DNA from: Staphylococcus caprae
GTDB lineage: Bacteria; Bacillota; Bacilli; Staphylococcales; Staphylococcaceae
Assembly: GCF_002902725.1 (NCBI RefSeq)
Contig: NZ_PPRT01000072.1
Location: 8,144 to 72,143, forward strand
DNA: 64,000 nucleotides
Direction of reading: 5' to 3'
In this document: positions 56,797 to 64,000 of the stretch, piece after piece
Numbering within the stretch: position 1 is the first letter of the stretch
Layout: each line of letters begins with the position of its first letter
Notes under the pieces: generated by a model
Databases searched by the model: none
What the model saw: only the letters and a program-made list of their open reading frames with translations
Told to the model about the DNA's origin: nothing
Position numbers and translations under genes: made by a program

Positions 56797-57765
56797 TTAA
56801 TTTTTAAATTCCACAGCAGTGATTGGTGGTTTATTTTCTAAAACGGCTAAAATATTATCAGCACAAAGTTGAATCATTCGATCTCGTGTACGGCGAGAAG
56901 CACTACCGATATGAGGCAACACCACTGCATTTGGTAGTTGTAACAATGGATGATTCATATCAATCGGTTCTTGACGTAAAACATCCAGACCACAAGCTAA
57001 AATGTCATGACGTTGTAATGCTGCAACTAATGCTTCTTCATCAACGATGGCTCCTCGCCCAATATTGATAAATATGGCATCATTTTTCATCATCTCAAAA
57101 GCTTTAGCATCGAATTTGTTTTCCGTTTCTTGGGTCAATGGTGCTGTACAAATCACAAAATCACTCTCTTTTAACAATTCTTCGAAAGTGACATATGTGG
57201 CGTTTAATTCCTTTTCAGCATCTGAATGACGAGAGCGATTATGATATAAAATACGTGTATTAAACCCCTTCAACCGGTGAGCGAATGCCTTACCAATATC
57301 GCCCATACCAAAGATGCCAACTGTTGAACCATAAACATCTTTGCCTGAAAGTAGATACGGTCCCCAGCTTTCCCACTGGCCTTCTTGCACATATGTTGCC
57401 GCTTCTATAATTCGTCGCGCCACAGTAAGCATCAATGTAAACCCTAATTCAGCGGTTGTTTCAGTCAATACATGAGGCGTATTTGTTACTGTCATACCAT
57501 ACTGACTTGCCTTATTTACGTCGATATTGTCATATCCGACTGCCATGTTCGCAATAACCTTAAGGTTTGATGCATCTTTTAATACTTCTTCATCTATTCT
57601 TTCACTTAAAGTACTTAAACATGCCGTGGCGTCTTTGATTTCCTCTAGGAATGCTTCTCTAGGCATGGGCGTTAGTTCTTTATCCCACATGACAACATTG
57701 CCAATCCGTTCTAATTGTTCAACAAATGGTTGCGGTATCTTTCTGGTAATCAATATTTTATTCAT
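56797..57765 (-). CDS. D-2-hydroxyacid dehydrogenase (glyoxylate/hydroxypyruvate reductase type)
   Basis: A 322-aa NAD(P)-dependent dehydrogenase with the Rossmann motif VGIFGMGDIGKAF, the catalytic arginine region NIGRGAIVDE, the glutamate in RQEPI and the histidine in LPHIGSAS. It best resembles glyoxylate/hydroxypyruvate reductases (GhrB/GyaR); the substrate is not proved. The ATG follows AAAGGGAGTG on the minus strand. It is monocistronic. Confidence 0.9.
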   Translation of the reverse strand: MNKILITRKIPQPFVEQLERIGNVVMWDKELTPMPREAFLEEIKDATACLSTLSERIDEEVLKDASNLKVIANMAVGYDNIDVNKASQYGMTVTNTPHVLTETTAELGFTLMLTVARRIIEAATYVQEGQWESWGPYLLSGKDVYGSTVGIFGMGDIGKAFAHRLKGFNTRILYHNRSRHSDAEKELNATYVTFEELLKESDFVICTAPLTQETENKFDAKAFEMMKNDAIFINIGRGAIVDEEALVAALQRHDILACGLDVLRQEPIDMNHPLLQLPNAVVLPHIGSASRRTRDRMIQLCADNILAVLENKPPITAVEFKN

Positions 57766-57838
57766 TTAATCACTCCCTTTCTTTCCAAAAAGTAAAATCT
57801 TATTCTGCACATTCTATTAACGCTCTTATTATCTAGGT

Positions 57839-58618
57839 TTACTTTTCAAGTTCGGAGATTGCAACATTTAAATCAGCAAATGAATGTGTAGGTGGAACGT
57901 CTTTAGTTTGAATCTCTTCATATGTCGTTACGCCTGTTTGAACGTGAATCGTATCAATACCTACATTAATTCCTGACATGATATCTGTATCATATAAGTC
58001 TCCAACCATAGCAACATCTGATTTATCTAGCCCAAGAATTTCTATCGCTTTATTCATAATGATAGGTTCTGGTTTCCCAATAAATTGAGGTTGAACACCT
58101 GTCGAAACGCTGACAACACTAGTAATTGCACCATTACCTGGTAAGAATCCTCTTTCTTTAGGTATAGAAACATCTGGGTTAGTAGAGATGAATTTAGCAC
58201 CATTACGCACGCCAAGTGTAGCAACAGCGAGCTTTTCGTAAGTGACTTCCTCGTCTAAACCAATTACCACATAATCTACGTGTTCATCATCTTTAACTGT
58301 AAGTCCAGCTTGAGTTAAAGCTGTTTTCAATCCATTGCCACCTAACATATAAACAGAAGCATTAGGATGTTCTTCTGAAATGTAATCAGCAGTTGCAAGT
58401 GCTGAGGTTACAATTTCGTCTGGCTTAGCATCAATCTTCATATTGCGAAGTTTTTCTGTTACTTCGTCTGGCGTCTTCGTTGAATTATTCGTTACATATA
58501 AATGCGGAATATTGTTTTGATTTAAATAATCGATAAATTGTGCTGCACCATCAATTTCATCTGTACCTTTATACATGGTACCGTCTAAATCGATTAAATA
58601 TGCTTTATAATGCTTCAC
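57839..58618 (-). CDS. NagD-type HAD-IIA phosphatase
   Basis: A 259-aa haloacid dehalogenase-fold phosphatase with DLDGTMYKG (nucleophile and general-acid Asp), YVTNNSTKT, the lysine in IGKPEP and VGDLYDTDI. It is the staphylococcal NagD/AraL-like protein; substrates of this group are sugar or nucleotide monophosphates. The start codon overlaps the stop of the DUF86 gene by one base, so the two are coupled. Confidence 0.92.
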   Translation of the reverse strand: MKHYKAYLIDLDGTMYKGTDEIDGAAQFIDYLNQNNIPHLYVTNNSTKTPDEVTEKLRNMKIDAKPDEIVTSALATADYISEEHPNASVYMLGGNGLKTALTQAGLTVKDDEHVDYVVIGLDEEVTYEKLAVATLGVRNGAKFISTNPDVSIPKERGFLPGNGAITSVVSVSTGVQPQFIGKPEPIIMNKAIEILGLDKSDVAMVGDLYDTDIMSGINVGIDTIHVQTGVTTYEEIQTKDVPPTHSFADLNVAISELEK

Positions 58619-59052
58619 TATTTATTCTCTCCTTTTCCGAATGCAGTGATCGGGACATTCTCACTCTCAAGAAATTGCGCAACTTCTTGAATAAACTGCT
58701 TATAATAAGGTAAAGCTTTATCAAATAAAGGAGCGATTTCTTCAATATTTAATTCTGTATAATCATGAGCAAACTGCTTTCTCACATCTACCGTGTCATT
58801 AATATGAGTTTGAGTCTCTTTAGAAATGACATTTTCCAATTCTAAGATATCAATCACATCTTTATAATTACCTGGGTCTCTCAATATAAATCCATCAATA
58901 ATCATATTTCCAATATCCACAGAAGATTCTATTAACATTTGTGCAATTCGCTCAAATGCATAATGATTTTCTTTATTTTCACCATAATCTTGCGTTAAAT
59001 TTTGTAAGTATGTTAATTTCTGAGTTAATTTATCTTTATCTACAAAATACAT
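58618..59052 (-). CDS. DUF86 (HepT-like) protein
   Basis: A 144-aa all-helical protein with the DUF86/HepT-type stretch [22 protein letters not shown] and the RKQFAHDY motif (Rx4-6H type seen in HepT RNases). No MNT-type nucleotidyltransferase partner lies next to it; it is coupled to the NagD-like phosphatase instead, as in other staphylococci. A toxin role is therefore not supported by context. Confidence 0.85.
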   Translation of the reverse strand: MYFVDKDKLTQKLTYLQNLTQDYGENKENHYAFERIAQMLIESSVDIGNMIIDGFILRDPGNYKDVIDILELENVISKETQTHINDTVDVRKQFAHDYTELNIEEIAPLFDKALPYYKQFIQEVAQFLESENVPITAFGKGENK

Positions 59053-59170
59053 TCCCTAGTCACCTCTTCATACGTCTATCATGATTATCATATCATAATT
59101 TTGCAGTCCTCTTCATTTGTCGTTATACTTAGACGTAACACTTTTTGGAAAATAAAGGAGCGCATCATGC

Positions 59171-59437
59171 ATGATTGATATGTACTTATACGATGACGAA
59201 GAACAAAGCCAAGTTCAATTCGTGGGATTTGTTGGCGAACACAGTCGTTATGATTTAATGCTCGTTCAAACAGATAGACATTACGGTAAAACACTCGTAT
59301 TGAATATGCAAACAAATAAATTTGGAATAATCGGTACTGATGATATAGAAGAAGAGGGTTATATTGCGCATATTTTAGGCGTTACAGAAGAAGAAGGCGA
59401 TGAAATTATCGAATATTTAAATGAGGTCATTCAGTAA
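59171..59437 (+). CDS. DUF3055-family protein
   Basis: An 88-aa acidic protein (LYDDEEQSQVQFVGFVGEHSRYDL..., TEEEGDEIIEYLNEV) matching the DUF3055 family of Bacillales. Function unknown. The ATG at 59171 is 8 bases after AAAGGAGCG; an ATG at 59167 is out of frame. It converges on the yutD gene through a shared hairpin. Confidence 0.82.
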   Translation: MIDMYLYDDEEQSQVQFVGFVGEHSRYDLMLVQTDRHYGKTLVLNMQTNKFGIIGTDDIEEEGYIAHILGVTEEEGDEIIEYLNEVIQ

Positions 59438-59507
59438 TTGAAGAGAAATTCAGTTGAGCTTGTATAGACCGAAAGTTTATCACCTTCAAATTCAAAAAAT
59501 ATTAAAG

Positions 59508-59557
59508 CAAAAAGTCCATTAAATCGAGGTATATTGACTCGACTTAACGGACTTTTA
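59508..59557. terminator. Shared terminator DUF3055 / yutD
   Basis: AAAGTCCATTAAATCGAG pairs with CTCGACTTAACGGACTTTT with small bulges, followed by ATTTAT on the plus strand. It overlaps the yutD stop codon. Confidence 0.75.
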
Positions 59558-59938
59558 TTTATGTTCATCTTTATTTTCAGTATCTTGAATAGTCGGTTGT
59601 ATCTTAACATCATGAAGTTTATCTATAAGCACTTCTTCATCTTCTACTTCTTCAATCAGTTCATCGGCTGGAATATGTCGTAATACGAAATAAGGACATC
59701 CAAAATTGCAATATTCTAGCAAGTAATCTTGAATACTTGAAAAACGTTTGCTAATTTCAGCTTTTCTATTACTATCATTGTAAAACCCTTTTAAACGTAA
59801 TTGATCATATCCGAAGTCGCCAACCACATAATCATATTTGTCTAAAATATCTGAGTATCTCGATGCAAAAATTTCTTCATCAAAACAATCTCTATATTCT
59901 TCAATTAATTCAAAGTATTGTTCTTCTACTTTAATCAT
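59555..59938 (-). CDS. yutD: YutD-family (DUF1027) protein
   Basis: A 127-aa acidic protein with the YutD core DKYDYVVGDFGYDQLRLKGFY and YLLEYCNFGCPYFVLRHI (paired cysteines). Function is not established. It sits downstream of lipA on the same strand, as in many Firmicutes, with a terminator-like hairpin between them. Confidence 0.88.
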   Translation of the reverse strand: MIKVEEQYFELIEEYRDCFDEEIFASRYSDILDKYDYVVGDFGYDQLRLKGFYNDSNRKAEISKRFSSIQDYLLEYCNFGCPYFVLRHIPADELIEEVEDEEVLIDKLHDVKIQPTIQDTENKDEHK

Positions 59939-59965
59939 GATTTCACCTAATTTTATTAATATAAA

Positions 59966-60035
59966 AAAGGTTAGGACAATTATCGTTAAGTTACTCTGTT
60001 CAAACCCTAAACGTCTTTGTCCCGACCTCTTTTAA
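59966..60035 (-). terminator. Terminator after lipA
   Basis: On the minus strand AAAGAGGTCGGGACAA pairs imperfectly with TTGTCCTAACC, followed by TTTTTT. Confidence 0.65.
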
Positions 60036-60042
60036 AATAGAT

Positions 60043-60960
60043 TTATTTACTTAATTGTTCTTCCCCTTGACGTTGTCTTTCTTTAGCCGCTTCATTAACT
60101 TGTTCATCGGCATGATATGAACTACGTACAAGTGGTCCTGCTTGGCAATGCTTGAACCCTTTATCCATAGCAATTTTTCTCATTTTACCAAACTCTAATG
60201 GTGTATAGTATTTCTCAACTTTAAGGTGTTTACGAGAAGGCTGTAAATATTGACCAATTGTTAAAATATCTACATCATTTGCACGTAAATCATCCATTGT
60301 TTCGTAAATTTCTTCCATTGTTTCCCCTAAGCCAACCATTAAGCTAGATTTTGTAGGAATATCTGGTTGTAATTCTTTAGAACGACGTAAAAATTCTAAT
60401 GTTCTATCATACGTTGCGCGCGCACGAACTCTTGGCGTTAAGCGACGAACTGTTTCGATGTTATGGTTTAAAATGTCTGGTCTTGAAGCCATTAATGTCT
60501 CAAGTGCTTCATAGTCACCACCCATATCTGATGGTAAAATTTCTATCGTTGTAAATGGATTTCTCGCTCTTACTTTACGTACTGTTTCAGCATATACATT
60601 TGACCCTTGGTCTCTTAAATCATCACGTGCTACTGCTGTGATCACCACGTGTTTTAAGTTCATTAACTCCACTGATTCAGCAACACGTTCTGGCTCGTTC
60701 AAGTCTAATTCGTTTGGTAACCCTGTTTTTACCGCACAGAATCGACATGCTCGTGTACATACTGCACCTAATATCATAAACGTAGCTGTACGTCTCGCTC
60801 CCCAACATTCATGTATATTAGGACACTTGGCTTCTTCACAAACCGTGTGTAAATTCTTCTCACGCATCATCTTTTTGAGGCCAGTATAGTTTTCGTTCGT
60901 GTTAAGCTTTATTTTCAACCAATCCGGTTTACGTAAAATTTCTTCATTTTTAGTCGCCAT
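60043..60960 (-). CDS. lipA: Lipoyl synthase
   Basis: LipA inserts sulfur into octanoyl groups on lipoyl-dependent enzymes. This 305-aa radical-SAM enzyme has both cluster motifs: auxiliary [13 protein letters not shown] (C41, C46, C52) and radical-[11 protein letters not shown] (about C67-C74), plus the C-terminal RSSYHADEQ arginine-serine element. The start is ATG 60960 after AGGAGGGTATGCGTTGTT on the minus strand. Its clusters would be supplied by the Fe-S genes in this window. Confidence 0.97.
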   Translation of the reverse strand: MATKNEEILRKPDWLKIKLNTNENYTGLKKMMREKNLHTVCEEAKCPNIHECWGARRTATFMILGAVCTRACRFCAVKTGLPNELDLNEPERVAESVELMNLKHVVITAVARDDLRDQGSNVYAETVRKVRARNPFTTIEILPSDMGGDYEALETLMASRPDILNHNIETVRRLTPRVRARATYDRTLEFLRRSKELQPDIPTKSSLMVGLGETMEEIYETMDDLRANDVDILTIGQYLQPSRKHLKVEKYYTPLEFGKMRKIAMDKGFKHCQAGPLVRSSYHADEQVNEAAKERQRQGEEQLSK

Positions 60961-61043
60961 AACAACGCATACCCTCCTGTTTATTCTCTCTCCGTATATT
61001 ATAACGAAATTAACAATAAATTAAAATCTAATATACGTTAAAT

Positions 61044-62363
61044 TTAAAGACTAAGCAACTTTTCCTTAAAAATGTCTCTTAAAAATTCAGGCATAATATA
61101 ATCAGTCGGTAACCCTTTTAAAATGGGGAAATATCTCCCAAATGTATACATATCAACAGTGCCCAATGTATACTGCTTATCCCTTTGAATTTCCTCATTA
61201 TTAACAAAATAACGATCTTCTGACTCAATGAAACCTATGTTATATAGAATATATCCTCCGAAAATGTCTCCCCTAAACCCTAAACCTTGAGCATGTTCAT
61301 AGATGTACTCTTGTTTTTGACTTTTCTTAATCACTTGAATCAATTCATCACCAGTTAATCGTACTCTCACTAAGTTGATAGGATGTGGTAACATGCGATG
61401 AATGTCGTACTCTGTCACTTCATCCGCTTCTATACTATTTACAATTAAGCCTGCATTCACTATCGCGCAATCTGCATGGGTAAATTCATACACACTCTCA
61501 GCAAGTAAATATGATGTTTCAGTAATCATATCTGTTTTTTTCTGCAATTTCACATGATGGTTAATCACAGGTTCACTTAATAGTGCTTTACCTTCTTTGT
61601 CAAAACGCGTTTCTACCTGAGGTAAACCGTCAAGTGGATGAAGTTTTGCTCTTTTATAAGTTACCTTACCTTGCTCAATAGTTAGGTTGACTTCGCCTAA
61701 GTAATGCCCATACTTTCCAGCCGCAGCCATTAAAACGCCATTGTTGATTTCTCCATTTTCAAAATAATGGTGCGTATGGCTCCCAAAAATAACATCAATT
61801 TCAGGAATTTCTTGGCATAATTTCTCATCAAAGAACACACCGACATGGCTCATAACAATTAAAATATCGAACTGACCTTGTTGTGCATCAATTTCGTCTT
61901 TAATAGCAGCTAGAGGATCCGTCACAATCCAATCTAACGCCCTATAGAAAGGCGTGAACGGTGCTGTCGCAGCTACAAATAGAATGCGTACGCCTTCAAT
62001 TTCTCTAATATAGGAAGAAGCAATTTGGTTAGGTAACTGACCTTGCTCGTCAAACACATTAGCACAAATCACTTTGAACTTCGCTTCGTTATAAAGATTT
62101 TGCAACGCTTCGTGAGAAATAGTCATACCTTCATTATTACCAATGGTCGCAATATCACAGTGGGCTTCATTCAGTAGTTCAATATTCTTCTTACCTAGAG
62201 TGGCTTCTGTAACAGGCGCTGATAGGTCAACATGATCACCAATATCTATGTAAAGTGAGGGATGATGAAGTTGCGGACGGTGATCGGCTAAATAGGCTTG
62301 AATACGTGCATATTCATTTAAATGACTATGAATATCGTTTGTATGATAAATCGTTAACTCCAT
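61044..62363 (-). CDS. yunD: YunD-like 5'-nucleotidase / metallophosphatase
   Basis: A 439-aa two-domain enzyme: an N-terminal calcineurin-like metallophosphatase (TNDIHSHLNEY, IDIGDHVD, IGNNEG, MSHVG, GSHTHH) and a C-terminal 5'-nucleotidase domain (about 285-430). No signal peptide, so it is probably cytosolic. The third motif reads GNNE rather than GNHD, as in the YunD branch. The substrate is probably a nucleotide or cyclic nucleotide. It lies next to the yunE/yunF-like genes, as in Bacillus. Confidence 0.88.
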   Translation of the reverse strand: MELTIYHTNDIHSHLNEYARIQAYLADHRPQLHHPSLYIDIGDHVDLSAPVTEATLGKKNIELLNEAHCDIATIGNNEGMTISHEALQNLYNEAKFKVICANVFDEQGQLPNQIASSYIREIEGVRILFVAATAPFTPFYRALDWIVTDPLAAIKDEIDAQQGQFDILIVMSHVGVFFDEKLCQEIPEIDVIFGSHTHHYFENGEINNGVLMAAAGKYGHYLGEVNLTIEQGKVTYKRAKLHPLDGLPQVETRFDKEGKALLSEPVINHHVKLQKKTDMITETSYLLAESVYEFTHADCAIVNAGLIVNSIEADEVTEYDIHRMLPHPINLVRVRLTGDELIQVIKKSQKQEYIYEHAQGLGFRGDIFGGYILYNIGFIESEDRYFVNNEEIQRDKQYTLGTVDMYTFGRYFPILKGLPTDYIMPEFLRDIFKEKLLSL

Positions 62364-62456
62364 AACTAGACCCCCTCTTCAATCATTGATTATTATGTAC
62401 TTATTTTTTACTTTAGCATTTAAATACGTTATCTAAAAGTAGAAGTGCTTATCAAA

Positions 62457-63284
62457 TTATAATAACGATTTGATAATTAAATATGCACCTATAAGTAACA
62501 TCACTGTTCTTAATAGCATGACAACAGTGTCAGATTTAATTGAACGATTCACTCTCACTCCAATTTGTGCACCTATAATACTAGAAATAATTAACGCAAT
62601 AGAGTAACCCCACGCTACATGGCCTTGCACAATGTGTCCAACTGAACTCATCACACTTGAAAAGAAAATCATCATCATGCTTGTACCTACAGCCACATGA
62701 GGTGGAAATCTAAAGACGATGAGCATCAGTGGTGTCATAAGTGCGCCTCCACCTATACCAAATAGTCCAGTAAGTACTCCAATAAATAAAGTAGCTACAA
62801 AGGCAAAGAGTGGTGGCACACTGTAATGATAAGTTTTCCCTTCCACATCTACATATGTACGTTCGTATTGAGGCTTATCAAAGATTTTAAATGGTTTAAT
62901 TTTGTGGCGAACCATCAGTAAAATGGCTACACAAATCATAAATATTCCAAAATATAAATTGAAAGAATCTAATGTTAAATATCTACTCAAAAACGAACCA
63001 ATCAGAGACCCCGGGAGCAACCCAAATAAAAAGATTGACCCATTTTTAATGTCGACTTGCTTCGTTTTTAAATATCCTAAGGAAGAAGACAATCCGGTAA
63101 CGATAAGAATGACTGAAGATGTACCAATAGCAATCTGTGGTGTGATACCGTGAAGTAAATGATGATTCACGCCTAAGTAAACAAGTGTTGGTACTATGAT
63201 GATGCCTCCACCTATACCTACGATTGAACCAAGTATTGCAGAAAGGCCTCCGATAAGTACTAATAAAATAATAGTTAATAACAT
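62457..63284 (-). CDS. TSUP (TauE/SafE) family membrane transporter, YunE-like
   Basis: A 275-aa polytopic protein with about eight helices and the internal duplication typical of TSUP: GSIVGIGGGIIIVPTLVYLG near the start and GLFGIGGGALMTPLMLIV in the second half. Family members export sulfite or related organosulfur anions; the substrate here is not known. It starts 13 bases after the DUF72 gene, so the two are co-transcribed. Confidence 0.88.
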   Translation of the reverse strand: MLLTIILLVLIGGLSAILGSIVGIGGGIIIVPTLVYLGVNHHLLHGITPQIAIGTSSVILIVTGLSSSLGYLKTKQVDIKNGSIFLFGLLPGSLIGSFLSRYLTLDSFNLYFGIFMICVAILLMVRHKIKPFKIFDKPQYERTYVDVEGKTYHYSVPPLFAFVATLFIGVLTGLFGIGGGALMTPLMLIVFRFPPHVAVGTSMMMIFFSSVMSSVGHIVQGHVAWGYSIALIISSIIGAQIGVRVNRSIKSDTVVMLLRTVMLLIGAYLIIKSLL

Positions 63285-63297
63285 GACATTTCGCCTC

Positions 63298-64000
63298 TTA
63301 GAATAATTTTAATTGTTGTGGTGCTAATCCTTCGTAATCAATACCTAAAATATCTTGATACGTTTTAGCATTTTGAGCAGCATGACCACCAGAATTATTA
63401 TTAAAAACGACATAAACCTTTTTAGCTTTATGATTTAATATCTTCACCTTTTGTGCTAAATCTGAAAGTTCTTCATCGTTATAATTATACAAATATCTTA
63501 CATCTCGCCACTCTTGATCAGTCATATCCTTCTTCGTCCAGCCATGCCTATTACGACCGTGATAACGAACGAAGGCAATTTCATGAGTGATACGATTGAC
63601 CAATGGAATACTTCCTTCTTTCACTTGTGGTTCATCAACTACAGAATGAATAATTTGGTGTTCCATTAAGAAAGACAATGTTTGTTCTTTGAAACGTTCA
63701 TCAAACCAAGATTGATGTCGAAATTCCACACACATTGGGAAATCCTCTAACTGTTTCCTCACATATAATATGTAATTAATATTTTGAACATTACAATCAA
63801 ACCATGGTGGAAATTGAACTAATACCATTGCAAGTTTGCCATGTTCTTTAAGAGGTCGAATCATGGCTTTGAATTGTTCAAATAATTCGTTACGCGTCTC
63901 TGCAAAATCTTTATAATCCGCATGTAACGTTAACGCTTGATGTATTTTCACGATAAACTGAAAGCGCTTGGGCGTCTCATTTATCCACTTTAATATATTT
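63298..64000 (-). CDS. DUF72 (YunF-like) protein, truncated by the window edge
   Basis: A partial TIM-barrel-like DUF72 protein with FPPWF, CVEFRHQSWF, VVDEP, RYHGRN and the C-terminal VYVVFNNNSGGHAAQNA motif. The reading frame stays open to the right edge of the window (NILKWINETPKRFQFIVK precedes the first internal start), so the true N-terminus lies outside. The annotated ATG/GTG near 63951 is internal. Function unknown; linked to the TSUP gene by 13 bases. Confidence 0.85.
   Translation of the reverse strand, partial: NILKWINETPKRFQFIVKIHQALTLHADYKDFAETRNELFEQFKAMIRPLKEHGKLAMVLVQFPPWFDCNVQNINYILYVRKQLEDFPMCVEFRHQSWFDERFKEQTLSFLMEHQIIHSVVDEPQVKEGSIPLVNRITHEIAFVRYHGRNRHGWTKKDMTDQEWRDVRYLYNYNDEELSDLAQKVKILNHKAKKVYVVFNNNSGGHAAQNAKTYQDILGIDYEGLAPQQLKLF

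Noticed and set aside
58618..59052. DUF86/HepT-like protein as part of a HepT-MntA toxin-antitoxin pair
   Set aside because: No adjacent nucleotidyltransferase gene. It is translationally coupled to a NagD-type phosphatase, the ordinary arrangement in staphylococci.

Overview
The window is a 64 kb piece of chromosome from a low-GC Gram-positive bacterium, almost certainly a coagulase-negative Staphylococcus. The evidence is the AT-rich composition, the strong GGAGG-type ribosome binding sites, and a run of genes found together in staphylococci: airSR, the methicillin-modulator-type DNA-binding protein, TRAP, ecsAB, sigS, sagB, ribDEBAH and dltXABCD. I cannot fix the species. No prophage, insertion sequence, CRISPR array or resistance gene was seen; the window is mostly core genome.

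Layout. 1-8.5 kb: a sugar-phosphate isomerase-like protein, fumarase, an RluA-type pseudouridine synthase, the AirSR redox two-component system, an XRE regulator and two conserved proteins. 8.9-14 kb: the yhaO-yhaN-yhaM nuclease operon. 14.1-14.4 kb: a compact Fst/PepA1-type type I toxin-antitoxin locus with convergent toxin mRNA and antisense RNA. 14.4-20 kb: prsA, small membrane proteins, HIT, ecsAB and TRAP. 20.3-24.7 kb: hemE-hemH-hemY, the late coproporphyrin-dependent haem pathway. 25.0-25.8 kb: eight tRNA genes. 26.4-28.8 kb: menE-menC. 29-38 kb: yidD, a Nudix enzyme, pckA diverging from SAM-riboswitch-controlled metK, a NERD protein, an aldo/keto reductase, twin crcB genes and a transaldolase. 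38.6-41.3 kb: sigS with a ComK-like gene, and sagB. 43.1-46.8 kb: the FMN-riboswitch-controlled riboflavin operon. 46.8-48.9 kb: proline dehydrogenase and a hydrolase-fold protein. 49.1-52 kb: iron-sulfur and redox genes (A-type carrier, yuzB, ndhF, yuzD, nfu). 52-56.4 kb: dltXABCD. 56.8-64 kb: a D-2-hydroxyacid dehydrogenase, a NagD-type phosphatase, a DUF86 protein, lipA, and the yunD/yunE/yunF-like genes, the last cut by the window edge.

Functional themes are redox and oxygen sensing with haem, flavin, menaquinone and Fe-S supply (airSR, hemEHY, men, rib, ndhF, nfu, lipA), carbon-source control (cre-like sites at pckA, putA and fumC), and envelope maintenance (prsA, sagB, dlt, yidD).

Points beyond routine annotation are: the type I toxin-antitoxin locus; two further tiny hydrophobic ORFs at 25991 and 41243; a four-copy intergenic repeat, two copies of which are about 97% identical, inverted and 46 kb apart, one lying where gene order departs from S. 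aureus as I remember it; and three enzyme-fold proteins that have lost a catalytic residue.
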